From: Erythrobacter sp. F6033
GTDB lineage: Bacteria; Pseudomonadota; Alphaproteobacteria; Sphingomonadales; Sphingomonadaceae
Length of the DNA: 64,000 nt
Direction: 5' to 3'
Assembly (NCBI RefSeq): GCF_023016005.1
Contig: NZ_JALKAZ010000001.1
Location: 620,001 to 684,000 of the forward strand
Every line of letters begins with the position of its first letter. The stretch's first letter is position 1. This document shows positions 43,778-53,260 of the stretch, in pieces. A program made the translations under genes and the position numbers. The notes under the pieces are model-generated. The model saw only the letters and a list, made by a program, of their open reading frames with translations, had not been told where the DNA came from and ran no database searches.

Positions 43778-45936
43778 GGGATCGCGATTTTGAACTCCGT
43801 GCCTTCGCCAGGCGCGGTTTCAATCGCAATGCTTCCGCCGTGCTTGTCGACCACCTGCTTCACGTAAGCCAATCCGAGCCCGGCACTTGGTCCTGCGCCG
43901 TTGCTCTTTGCTCCAAAGCGGGCGAATGGGTCCTCAACGCGTTCCGGAGGCAGACCCGGTCCTGAATCGCGGACTCCGATCACGATCTGGTTTGTGTTCG
44001 AGACATCGACCGATAGAACCACCTTGGTTCCTTCGTCCGAGAACTTGATTGCGTTGCCAACCAGATTGTCGAGCGTGCGCGCCATTGCTGCGGGGTCGAG
44101 TTTTACGAACATCGGCTCTTCGCTTTCGCGGGTTTCAATCGATATCCCTTTGCGGTGTGCAAGAGGGAATGCACGGTCAGCAGTTTCGAACAGCACGGAG
44201 TTGATTTCGACCTCTTCCAGATTGATGCCTTCGGTCGAAACGCGTGCAATCTGAACGAAATCATCTGTAAGCTTAAGCGTTCTGCGTGCCTGGCTTTCAA
44301 TGCGGGAGAGGCGTTCTTCCTTTTCAAGCGTATCGCCTGAATTCCCGGTCAATCCAATGATCGCAACCTGCGGCGAACGCATATCGTGCGAAAGAAATTC
44401 CAGTGTTTCGCGGCGTTGCCTCTCGTCCGCTTTCATCGCCGTAATGTCTCGCATGACCAGCACTTCGCTTCCGACCGTCGGATCGATTGAAGCCTTGGCC
44501 AGGAGATAACAGCGCTGATCTTCGAATTCGATTTCCTGGCGCGCTTCGTCATAGTGCGCGCCAGAATTTGCGACGAGTTCGGCAAATGTGCAGTTTTCTT
44601 CAACGCAGGTCGCACCGAACAAATTGGTCGCCGCATGGTTCACCATCGACACCGATCCCGCAGCGTCGAAAACGAGCATCGCATCAGGCGTTGCGTTGAT
44701 GACGTCCTGCACCAGCTGTAAGTTTCGGCGTACCTCTCCACTGAGCATCTTAACTCGCGAGACTTGCCGTGCGACCACGTCAAAGCCTTCACCTTCGCGG
44801 CGAGCGGGATCATCCGTTGCCGAGCGCAGTGTGTTCGCTTCGGTTTCCAAAAATCGGCTCACAGTCGCGAGGCGGCGCCATGCCCAAAGCGGATAGGCGA
44901 GGATGATAGCGAGTATCGCCGGGCCCGTCGCGACCCAAACATTTCCGAAACGCACGGTGGCGAATGTCAGGATCAGCAACCCAGCAATAAGGCCAGTGGC
45001 GATAATCAGGCTGAATTTCGGAGATGAGCGCCAGAACACAATGAAAAGCACGAGGATTGCTAGCAATTGCAGCGCGAGCGTCCAAACGACTGACGCGGGC
45101 AGAACCAATTGATCGTTTAATATCGCGCTTAACAAATTGGCCTGCATCTCAACGCCGCTCATCAGGCCGCCCGCATAGCCGGGGATCGCATATTGATCGC
45201 CCAATCCCAGCGCCGTTGCCCCAACCAGAACAGTCTTGCCCTCGAACACATCAGCAGAATGGTTGTTTGCAACAATATCAGCGGCAGGTTGGGTGCGGAT
45301 TTTGCCAGTGGGCATATACGGCACGATTGCGGATGGCGGCAGGTCTAAACCGGATTCTGGCGCAGACAGTTCAAGCAGAGATTTGATAAAATGAGGGTAG
45401 CGATCATCACCCTGAGATGCGGTGAGCTCAAAACTTCGGGCAGTGCCGTCGCTGTTCAGCTCGATTCCCACATGACCCAGTCCCGCGGCACCGCTTCTGA
45501 TCGGTTCAATTGGGAACAGTGCGCCTGATTGTCCGGGGTAATCCGCCAAGCTATGCGCGAGTATGACATTGCCCGCGTCTCTGATTGCGTCGCCCAATTG
45601 CGCATCGTCTTCGGCATTGCTCGGTTCAATGTAGAGAACATCAAGACCGATGGCGTTGGGCCGGGAATCCGACAGGTTACGGATCAGACGGGCGTGAATA
45701 TCACGGGACCAAGGCCAGCTGCCGAGATCGGCAAGCGACTTTTCGTCAATCTCTACAATGACGATGGATGGATGCGGCTCTTTGGCCATTGATTGCATCG
45801 AAAAATCAAGAATTTGCTGATCGAGCCGTTCGGTCCAATCGTTTTGCTGCGCAATAATGATCAGACCGACGGCTGCCACCAAAAGCAGCGCCCATTCCGC
45901 GAACAAACGCGAAGTCTTGGTCAAAGTCGATCCCAC
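43768..45936 (-). CDS. CHASE2-PAS sensor histidine kinase
   Basis: About 722 residues. The GTG at 45936 is preferred over a TTG one codon upstream because of GAGG 7 bases away. Order: TM1 (residues 16-31); an extracytoplasmic CHASE2 domain (35-280) with SIVIVEIDEKSLADLGSWPW and KTVLVGATALGLGDQYAIPG; three TMs (281-353); a PAS-like domain (405-500); HisKA with LEFLSHDMRSPQVAIIGL (His about 518); and HATPase_c with DNLVGNAIKFS, RDSGPGLPPE and SAGLGLAYVKQ. All kinase boxes are intact. It is 15 bases downstream of the LysM-FecR gene and convergent with the response regulator unit. The signal sensed by CHASE2 domains is generally unknown. Confidence 0.93.
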   Translation of the reverse strand: MGSTLTKTSRLFAEWALLLVAAVGLIIIAQQNDWTERLDQQILDFSMQSMAKEPHPSIVIVEIDEKSLADLGSWPWSRDIHARLIRNLSDSRPNAIGLDVLYIEPSNAEDDAQLGDAIRDAGNVILAHSLADYPGQSGALFPIEPIRSGAAGLGHVGIELNSDGTARSFELTASQGDDRYPHFIKSLLELSAPESGLDLPPSAIVPYMPTGKIRTQPAADIVANNHSADVFEGKTVLVGATALGLGDQYAIPGYAGGLMSGVEMQANLLSAILNDQLVLPASVVWTLALQLLAILVLFIVFWRSSPKFSLIIATGLIAGLLILTFATVRFGNVWVATGPAILAIILAYPLWAWRRLATVSRFLETEANTLRSATDDPARREGEGFDVVARQVSRVKMLSGEVRRNLQLVQDVINATPDAMLVFDAAGSVSMVNHAATNLFGATCVEENCTFAELVANSGAHYDEARQEIEFEDQRCYLLAKASIDPTVGSEVLVMRDITAMKADERQRRETLEFLSHDMRSPQVAIIGLTGNSGDTLEKEERLSRIESQARRTLKLTDDFVQIARVSTEGINLEEVEINSVLFETADRAFPLAHRKGISIETRESEEPMFVKLDPAAMARTLDNLVGNAIKFSDEGTKVVLSVDVSNTNQIVIGVRDSGPGLPPERVEDPFARFGAKSNGAGPSAGLGLAYVKQVVDKHGGSIAIETAPGEGTEFKIAIPYS

Positions 45937-45951
45937 CAATCCGCCTCGGCG

Positions 45952-47292
45952 CTATTCGTCTACGTCGAACGTGAGCGCTGGAGTCCACACCTTGATGATC
46001 TCGCTCGGCTTTAGCTCGCCGTTGACCATTTCTTCCTTAAGGATTTGAAATGTCGCCTGACGCCATGCGTACTTACCGGGTTTTAGATTGCTGACGTAAA
46101 GTCCGTTCGATTGAAGTCCCACCTCATCAACCACCAGAACTTCAGGGGTCTCTACGTTCCAAAGCTGGAAGGCGCCGAAGGAGTTCCCCTCTCCTTCGGA
46201 CAGCCAGACGAATTTGAATGCATCGGCAAAGGGCGATTCTTCAATCCCCGCCGCCGCCCCGACGCGTTTTCTGCGGAAGCCATCCTCAATCGGCAGGCCC
46301 TCCAATCCGCTTTCCGCGATGGCCCTGCTTCGCACACGCAAGCGGCCATCCGGTAGATCGTCGAAAGTGATCTCCAAGTCTTCCGAAACGCCCTCGGCGA
46401 TGATTTCAATGAAGCTCTGATCGCGCGCAATTTGCGTGCGATACGCTTTAGCATTGTCCAGAGGTTGAATCTGAAACGTAACTTTTTCGCCTGTTTGGGT
46501 CTTGGCCGGATCAATCAATTTGGGGGCAGACAGCAGGGCTTCGGTTTCGCCAAGCCCTTGAAGAAACGCAGAAATTCCGAATTTTTCGGGGAGCGACGTT
46601 TCGCTGCCAGCGCTGGCAACGGAAACAACGCCTTCGGTCACTTCTGTGAGCGAGGTTTCTTTAGCCTCATCAAAGGCGACGCGGAATTTCGTCCCGCGAA
46701 CGGCGGTAACCGCGCGCGGCGTGCTAACATTGTAACGCTCGTCACGCTTGAGTTTTGGGGCCTCTATCGCACTCCGACCGCGCAGCACTTGCACATCGAA
46801 ATCGATCGCTTCGTTAATGATGTAGCGTTTGGCGCCGCGGATGCGGATTGAAGAGTTAGACGGCAGTGAAATCTTGGATGCGCCGGTACCTCCGAGAGTA
46901 ATAAACTCTCGGGCACCAGTCGTGATGACTGCGCCTGCACCGATAGTATCGTTCTGTTTCGCGCTGACGCTCGATCCATTGCGGTTGACTGTAACGTCGC
47001 CGGACACGTGCAAAACCCGAACCGGTTCGGGCTTGGACTTCAGAATATCGCGCGGCAGTTTGAGCACTTTGCCGATTGGCAATCGGCGCGGGTCGCGGAT
47101 TTGGTTGAGCACCATGACCTGGCCGATCACGCTCGTATTGGTGAAATACTTGCTTGCCAAACCGATCAGAGTGTCGCCCTGCCGGATCGTATAATCGATC
47201 GTATCGTTTTCCTGCGCTGCGGCAGGCGTGTGGAGGCCAAATAACGCGGCCGCAGCGAGCAGCGCTCCCCTCGAGCAATTCAGTGCCATCAT
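45952..47292 (-). CDS. Secreted LysM-FecR domain protein
   Basis: 446 residues. The signal peptide ends near HTPAAAQ. A LysM domain follows at about 32-80 (YTIRQGDTLIGLASKYF...LPIGKVLKLP), so the protein may bind peptidoglycan. Then comes a FecR-like domain (about 90-225) with VSGDVTVNRNGSSVSAKQND, GAVITTGAREFITL and STPRAVTAVRGTKFRVAF. The last 200 residues look like fibronectin-type beta-sandwiches (QIQPLDNAKAYRTQIARDQ). There is no transmembrane segment and no sigma-factor gene nearby, so it is not a classical FecR anti-sigma regulator. It lies between the outer-membrane barrel gene and the CHASE2 kinase, almost touching the latter, and could be a ligand or partner of that sensor. Confidence 0.9.
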   Translation of the reverse strand: MMALNCSRGALLAAAALFGLHTPAAAQENDTIDYTIRQGDTLIGLASKYFTNTSVIGQVMVLNQIRDPRRLPIGKVLKLPRDILKSKPEPVRVLHVSGDVTVNRNGSSVSAKQNDTIGAGAVITTGAREFITLGGTGASKISLPSNSSIRIRGAKRYIINEAIDFDVQVLRGRSAIEAPKLKRDERYNVSTPRAVTAVRGTKFRVAFDEAKETSLTEVTEGVVSVASAGSETSLPEKFGISAFLQGLGETEALLSAPKLIDPAKTQTGEKVTFQIQPLDNAKAYRTQIARDQSFIEIIAEGVSEDLEITFDDLPDGRLRVRSRAIAESGLEGLPIEDGFRRKRVGAAAGIEESPFADAFKFVWLSEGEGNSFGAFQLWNVETPEVLVVDEVGLQSNGLYVSNLKPGKYAWRQATFQILKEEMVNGELKPSEIIKVWTPALTFDVDE

Positions 47293-47418
47293 GTCCGCTC
47301 CGCTACGCTTGATTTACTTAGTCGCAGCGTAGTGCATCACGCCGGATGCTCCAAGTCGATCACTGCGATCTCACACTTTTTTACAACGCGCCCAGCTCGT
47401 AGGCGAAGGGCTTTCACA

Positions 47419-50400
47419 TCAGAATGTGCCGAGAATATTTAGGAATGGTCCGTGGCTGGTATAGCTCTGATCGGTCAGGTCGTCAGAGAAATCAGACCAC
47501 GAATAGCCGACACCGATCTTCACGTTCTCACCAACGTGACGATACGCACCGAGCAACGCGCCCAGACGCAGGTCATCGGCCTGCGTGACCCACAATGCGC
47601 GTCCTTCAGCGAGAATATCCCACTGTTTCAGAACATTGTAGTCTGCACGAAGAACGGCAAGATGCGCGTCCGAGCTGACAAATTCGTCTGAATCCCGGCC
47701 CAAGGAGACCCTGCCGCCGCGATAGGCATAGCGGGTTCCCAGCGTGAGTTCTTTCGACAGGTCGAAGTTGAAATCGGCGCTGAAGATTGTGCTCACCTGT
47801 TTCGGGCTCTCAATCTGGCCTGATCCTGTGAACTGTCCGGCTGGACCAAGGTCTTCGAAATATTGCAGGCGAACAAGCCCGTTGATCCGTTCATTGTTCA
47901 CTGGGCGGTATGCGAACCCGGCAACAGCTTCGGTGAATTCAGCGGCACGGATGCTGCTGCCTTCATTGTCTGCCATGGCCAGATTGAACTGGCTTACGAA
48001 ACGCCAATCAGGGTTGACGGCATAGCTCAGGTTCGAACGCAGAAGCCATACGGTCTGGCCACCATTGGCATCTTCATCATCGCGCACTTCGATTGCCGCA
48101 CCAGCGCGTACATCGTCGGTGGTGTAGCCAAAGGATACCGAACCAGCGGTGCGCTCAAATGGGCCACTTTCAGGGTCATCAACGCGGCCATTTTCGAATG
48201 TGCCACTGATGCTGATATGCTCTGTTGGCGTGAAGTTCAGGCCAAAGCTACGGGCGAGGGTAGAGGTGTCGCCGCCAACGCTGATACGGTTTTCACCGAA
48301 TACAGAGAGACTGTCGGAGAAGCGCTGACGCGATCCAACCACCAGAGCGCCGCCCTGATTGTCTGCAAACAGGTTCTGCGGTTCAATTCCGGTATCTGTA
48401 CGGTCTGCAAGCAGACGGTATCCGACATATGTTTCAGCACCTTCGCCGAGGCGGTGGTTGAGCAACGCATCGATACCCAGACCGCCATCGCCGCCGGACA
48501 CTTCGCCAGTGAAAGACAAACGATCGGTGATCTGCGCAGTCGCGCCGCCGCCGACGCGGTTGTTGCTAGCACGAGTGTCATCCCGCGAAAGGCTTACCTG
48601 GCCAAAGCCATTCAATGTCCAGCTGCTACCCGCAGGTTGGAATTTGAGCTCAAGCGCAGCATCGGTGCGTTCACCGACCTGGGTCGAGTTAAAGCCTGTT
48701 GCCGGAGCCAGATCTTCGTGACGGACGCCTGCCGATGCGGTCAGCTTGCCGCTGCCAAGCGTAAATGCCTGCGTGACATCAACTTCACCGGTGCGGTTTG
48801 TACCGCGATTGTCGACAGTGATTTCGTCAAAGGACGCTACAATCGCGCCGCTCTTGCCAACCGGCAAATCGACTGCAGCGCCCCAACGCACGGTGTCCTC
48901 GATGGTCAAACGACCAGAGCTCGAGAAACCGCGATCCAATTGCTCATAGAACGCACTGATTGTACCCAAATTGCCCTGTTTGTTGGCGAGTTCAGCGAAG
49001 TTTACCGCCGCTTCTGCACGCCATGCATAGGCCTCGTCCGTGATCACTGGCGCTTCGAGGTCTGTGAACGACAAACCGCCATCGAAAGAGTTCGATTGAG
49101 CGAAGCCAGCGCCTTCGGTTTGCGCGACTTCAGCCTTCAAGTAAGTTCCTGAAGTAATGCGCAAAACAGCGTCTGCGCCAAGCAGCGTCTGGTCAACGTC
49201 GGCCGTCGAATCCGATTGCGCAGTAACGCCAAGACGCAGCGTATCGCCGATCCAAACTGTGCCACGGCCGCCGATATTGTAGCCATCAATCTCACCCACA
49301 GTTGGGGTGTATTCGTAGCGTACAACGAGAACCGGGATGTTGCCCGAAAGGCTGCCTTCGCGAACGGTGCGGCCCGTGCTGACAGTCGTCGGCAGAGGGC
49401 GCAGCAGTGTCAAACGACCGTTGAATGGATCAAAATCATAGTCTTCGCGTGGGTGCAGTTCCTGCGTTTCCACGACGATTCCGGTCTCGCGGTCGCGAAT
49501 TTCGACGCGAACGCGCTCAGAACCGATCGAAACGTCCTGCCGCTCAAGGAAATAGAGCGAGCCGCCGGTTCCGCGGAATTCTTCGCGCGCAGGGACGGTG
49601 CCCGGATCGGACGCGAACGCGATCAATTGCGCGTCGCGCTCGCCAAAAGCGGTCGTTCCTGCGGTGTTGATGTCAACCAGCGCGCCAAAAAGGCCGCGAT
49701 CAAGCTGTGCGAGCTCGGTGCTGGTCACTTCAGCGATGAAGTTACCGATGACAGCCTGGCTCACGCCGTTATCGGCGCGCAGATAGAACCTGCCCTGCGT
49801 TGGAGCATCCTCGACCAATGTCGAATCGTCACCATAGGTTGGGTAGTATTGTTCCGAGTTCAATCGGCGCAAAAGCTGTCGCGGATCTTTTCGATCAAGA
49901 TTGGAAAACAGATCTTCGATCGGTGCTTCGCCGGTGTCGAGAGCCGCGGTGAGTTTCCAGTCTCGCCCGATTGGTCCCTTGGCGTAAAATGCAGTGCGTC
50001 CAATGGCATAGTTGCCATCAGCAAGCGTGCTGCCGCTAACAATTTCGGCCGGACCGCTGGAGTATGATCGACCGATTGTGATCTCACCTTGAGCAACCAC
50101 GAACCATTTTTCCCGGTTGATATTGAGATCGCGCACAGCGGCAAATTTGATGTCGTTGCCCTGACCGATAGTGATTGCGACCGACTTGGTTTTGTCCGGT
50201 ACGATCTGCTCGCTGACAAATTTGCCATCGGAAGTGACAGGCACAATCTGCTCACCAACGCGAACGAGTTTTGTTTCAGGATCAGCGCGCCCGGTTACAG
50301 TCACCGTTGCGACATTGCGCATCCGGATCGTGCGCATGATAGCTTCGTCATGCTGTCCGAAAACGTTCTTGCCCGGTTGGATCTGGTCGGCATCGAGCTC

Positions 50401-51015
50401 GTCGAGCGCGACCATTTCTTGCGGTGCAGTTTCATCAAACCGACCTTCGGCATCGTAAGCGCGCAAGACATAGACCATCTGCTCGGGCGCATCCGCGCTG
50501 ACCTGCCAGCTCGCAAATCCGCTCGAGCCAAGTTTGATGGTGGCGAATGGGACAGACGTCGTCGACGCACCCGCTTCGAAAATCAGAATTTCCTGACGCG
50601 CGATGAGGGCCGGGTAGTTGTTGTACCCGATAAAGGTGACGCGGCCGCCGCGCTCAACCAGACGTTTTGACTCGGCCATGCCGATGGCGAGCACAGGCTG
50701 AAGCTTGCGTTCATCGCTGCGGACTTCGATCTGATAGGCTTCGGTGCCGGCGGTCGTGTCTGCAACAATTTCACGCTCTTCAAGCTGGTCGCCATCTTCG
50801 ACTTGATCCGGCTCCATAATCTGGATGCTCAAACCATTGCTGGTGTCGGCAGATTTCTTGTCTGTAGGAGCGATCTCGGTCTTGTCTTGAACAAGAGCCA
50901 TTGCCGGTGCCGCGAGCGCGGCGAAGGCGAGGGTGGTGAGACCCAGGCCAAGACGGACGCTATCCTTCATTTGAGCAATTGCTGCGCTGAAGCGGGGGGT
51001 GCGGTTCTGTTGCAT
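47419..51015 (-). CDS. Large outer-membrane beta-barrel protein, function unknown
   Basis: 1198 residues with GGGAGACC before the ATG and a signal region around LGLGLTTLAFAALAAPAMA. The N-terminal third looks like Ig-like/beta-sandwich segments (KLVRVGEQIVPVTSDGKFVS), followed by EWFVVAQ-like strands and REDYDFDPFNGRLTLLRPLP, a pattern I associate with large envelope proteins co-encoded with DUF11/SdrD_B proteins. The second half is a run of amphipathic strands ending GPFLNILGTF, with a C-terminal Phe as in outer-membrane barrels. No TonB plug is visible. It shares a TAATG junction with the SdrD_B protein, so the two are coupled; a role as its surface anchor or exporter is inference. Confidence 0.8.
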   Translation of the reverse strand: MQQNRTPRFSAAIAQMKDSVRLGLGLTTLAFAALAAPAMALVQDKTEIAPTDKKSADTSNGLSIQIMEPDQVEDGDQLEEREIVADTTAGTEAYQIEVRSDERKLQPVLAIGMAESKRLVERGGRVTFIGYNNYPALIARQEILIFEAGASTTSVPFATIKLGSSGFASWQVSADAPEQMVYVLRAYDAEGRFDETAPQEMVALDELDADQIQPGKNVFGQHDEAIMRTIRMRNVATVTVTGRADPETKLVRVGEQIVPVTSDGKFVSEQIVPDKTKSVAITIGQGNDIKFAAVRDLNINREKWFVVAQGEITIGRSYSSGPAEIVSGSTLADGNYAIGRTAFYAKGPIGRDWKLTAALDTGEAPIEDLFSNLDRKDPRQLLRRLNSEQYYPTYGDDSTLVEDAPTQGRFYLRADNGVSQAVIGNFIAEVTSTELAQLDRGLFGALVDINTAGTTAFGERDAQLIAFASDPGTVPAREEFRGTGGSLYFLERQDVSIGSERVRVEIRDRETGIVVETQELHPREDYDFDPFNGRLTLLRPLPTTVSTGRTVREGSLSGNIPVLVVRYEYTPTVGEIDGYNIGGRGTVWIGDTLRLGVTAQSDSTADVDQTLLGADAVLRITSGTYLKAEVAQTEGAGFAQSNSFDGGLSFTDLEAPVITDEAYAWRAEAAVNFAELANKQGNLGTISAFYEQLDRGFSSSGRLTIEDTVRWGAAVDLPVGKSGAIVASFDEITVDNRGTNRTGEVDVTQAFTLGSGKLTASAGVRHEDLAPATGFNSTQVGERTDAALELKFQPAGSSWTLNGFGQVSLSRDDTRASNNRVGGGATAQITDRLSFTGEVSGGDGGLGIDALLNHRLGEGAETYVGYRLLADRTDTGIEPQNLFADNQGGALVVGSRQRFSDSLSVFGENRISVGGDTSTLARSFGLNFTPTEHISISGTFENGRVDDPESGPFERTAGSVSFGYTTDDVRAGAAIEVRDDEDANGGQTVWLLRSNLSYAVNPDWRFVSQFNLAMADNEGSSIRAAEFTEAVAGFAYRPVNNERINGLVRLQYFEDLGPAGQFTGSGQIESPKQVSTIFSADFNFDLSKELTLGTRYAYRGGRVSLGRDSDEFVSSDAHLAVLRADYNVLKQWDILAEGRALWVTQADDLRLGALLGAYRHVGENVKIGVGYSWSDFSDDLTDQSYTSHGPFLNILGTF

Positions 51016-53231
51016 TATTGGTCTCCCGCCTGTGATTTCTCGACGGCGTGCACCTGAATGACAGGCGTTACGTCGCTGCTTTTCGCTGCGAATGTCGTCT
51101 CTACGGCGGTCTTGATGGCGTTGATCCGATCGTTGATCAGATCACGGGTTTCGCTGCCGTCGATCAGATAGACGGCGCGGATCATGGTCGCTCCTTCGCG
51201 TTCATCGGCGAAGGCCTGAAGGCGAGCCATGTTGTCGGGACGGATGCTGCCGTCAACGGCGAAAGCTTCGGCTTCGAACGTCATGCTTGCCTGCAAAGCC
51301 AGCGCAGCGCCGAAGTTGAGCTCGCCCATTTTACCCCGTGTGAGCCTGATCGAACGGGGGTTTTCGGTGGTCATTACCCAGCCTTCAGGCAGGGTGGCGG
51401 TGTCGACCTTCAGGACATAGTTCGAGCCGATACGCGCGTCAGGAACTGCGGCGCAGGCGATGTGATAGCGCCCGAACTCGTCGGTGGTTATCAGCTCACC
51501 TTTGACTGTCGCCAGGCGGACAGACGGAATGCCGCGCTCGCCTTCGTCCTGATATCCGTTGCCATTGGCATCGACGAAGACCTGACCGATCAGTTCGGAG
51601 CAATCGAACAGAGTGCTCGGTATGATCGAGACGGTTGCTGTTCCGCGGTTCGAGACCAGCTCGCCAGCGTCGTTCTCGGCAAGGCCGGTGTTTACGGCCT
51701 GGCCCTCGGTGATGCCTGCGCCCGCGATGAGGACGAAGTTGTAACGGATCGTTCCATTGGCCGGGATCATCTGATCACGCCAGACCAGTTCGCGATTGCT
51801 GTTGGTCTGTTCGGGCTCAAGCGGAACGCCATTTACCCGAGCACTTCCAAGGACATAGGTCATACCCGCAGGAAGAATGTCGACCACATCGATATCGTCG
51901 CGGCGGAACTGCTCTTCGTTGCGAACGGTGATCTCGTAAGGAATGAGATCGCCTGTGCTTGCCGAACGTTTCGTCGAGGTCTTGGTGACCATTAGATCGC
52001 CGCGCGAAAGGAACGGATCAAGCGGAATGTGATTATTAATCACGTCCGGATCGCCGCTTTGGAGGCGGAATGACAGGTAGTAGACGGGGTTCGGCGTCGT
52101 CGGCGCTTCCATTGTCGTGTCGACCAGGAACGGGCTGCCCTGACCAGAAGGATCGAGCGAGCCGCCCTGCGGTGCAATAATTGTCGAGATGAAGCTGAAT
52201 CCAGCAGGCGGAGCCACCTGAATTGCATATTCAGCCTCGCCTACCGGGCACGCCCCTGCAGCGCCTGGAATGACATCAAAGCGGTATTCGCCTGTTGAGT
52301 CAGTAACTTGATCTTGCTGACTTGGGTCGAGCAAGCAGTCATCTGGCAGGCGGTTGCCTCGGCTGTCGACCAGCGTAAGCGTGGCACCTGCTACGACTTC
52401 CCGTGTAATCGCGTCGTAAACCACACCGGACGGATCAATCGGAAGGTTCTGATCGGGCAGGGTTGATGCGTCCTGCAACAGAACATTCGTGATAATTTCG
52501 TAGACGACGTTGTTGTTCGGGTGACGGAATACGATTGTGTATTCTGGACCCGCAACGAGATCTGCGAATTCATAGAAACCATCTGCGTCGGTAACGACAA
52601 CCGCGACGACCGTATCGCCGTCCAGGACTTCTACAGTCCAGCCCTCAAGCAGCTCTTCACCGTTATCGAGCGTGCGGTCGCTATTTGCGTCGAAATACAC
52701 CGTACCGGACAGTCCGGCAGGCGGTGTGATGACATTGATCGAAACCGTTGCAATCTCGCAATTGTCAGGCGCATCGATTTGGCAGATTTCGTAGTCGAAT
52801 GTGTAATCGCCTTCCGGAGTATTCGGGTTGACGCTTACAAGGCCGGTCGTCGGATCGAACGCAATCCCAGGGGGGAGAGTAACTCCCGCTGGCAAAGCGA
52901 CGGTCGCATTTGTCGGATCGGCCTGTACCCCGCCTATCGTATCGCCATCGAAGACGTTCAGAACATCGGTTGCGCCGGTTCTTCCATTGACTTCGATAAG
53001 GGTGTCGTCGGTGGGATCGATCGACAGCAGAAGGGTATCTGAATCGACCGCCGTATTGTTGTCAGCATTGGCGTCGAGAACGCCGCTGGGGACACTGATC
53101 GTGGCGGTGTTGGTGACAACACCGGCCATGACCAGACCCGGAGTCACGATCGCGAGGAACGGGAGGATGCTCGTCAGCATCCCCCTAAGCGGATTGCTTG
53201 GCAAACCTGTAATATGTTGTGAGGTGTACAT
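51015..53231 (-). CDS. SdrD_B/DUF11 repeat surface protein with OmpA-like C-terminus
   Basis: 738 residues from the ATG at 53231; a TTG at 53264 is the alternative. The N-terminal hydrophobic leader (MLTSILPFLAIVTPGLVMAG) is followed by an Ig-like domain (FDPTTGLVSVNPNTPEGDYT), SdrD_B-type domains (LSGTVYFDANSDRTLDNGEE and GQVFVDANGNGYQDEGERGI, each with Asp/Asn calcium-like loops) and a DUF11 segment (DLMVTKTSTKRSASTGDLIP). The last 90 residues (MTFEAEAFAVDGSIRPDNMA then LQAFADEREGATMIRAVYL) resemble an OmpA-like fold. It is probably an exported surface or fibre protein bound to the envelope. Start is 30 bases after the DUF11 protein and its stop overlaps the barrel ATG. Confidence 0.85.
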   Translation of the reverse strand: MYTSQHITGLPSNPLRGMLTSILPFLAIVTPGLVMAGVVTNTATISVPSGVLDANADNNTAVDSDTLLLSIDPTDDTLIEVNGRTGATDVLNVFDGDTIGGVQADPTNATVALPAGVTLPPGIAFDPTTGLVSVNPNTPEGDYTFDYEICQIDAPDNCEIATVSINVITPPAGLSGTVYFDANSDRTLDNGEELLEGWTVEVLDGDTVVAVVVTDADGFYEFADLVAGPEYTIVFRHPNNNVVYEIITNVLLQDASTLPDQNLPIDPSGVVYDAITREVVAGATLTLVDSRGNRLPDDCLLDPSQQDQVTDSTGEYRFDVIPGAAGACPVGEAEYAIQVAPPAGFSFISTIIAPQGGSLDPSGQGSPFLVDTTMEAPTTPNPVYYLSFRLQSGDPDVINNHIPLDPFLSRGDLMVTKTSTKRSASTGDLIPYEITVRNEEQFRRDDIDVVDILPAGMTYVLGSARVNGVPLEPEQTNSNRELVWRDQMIPANGTIRYNFVLIAGAGITEGQAVNTGLAENDAGELVSNRGTATVSIIPSTLFDCSELIGQVFVDANGNGYQDEGERGIPSVRLATVKGELITTDEFGRYHIACAAVPDARIGSNYVLKVDTATLPEGWVMTTENPRSIRLTRGKMGELNFGAALALQASMTFEAEAFAVDGSIRPDNMARLQAFADEREGATMIRAVYLIDGSETRDLINDRINAIKTAVETTFAAKSSDVTPVIQVHAVEKSQAGDQ

Positions 53232-53260
53232 CGGCAATCCGCCCGTTCGCTCGCTCGTTA

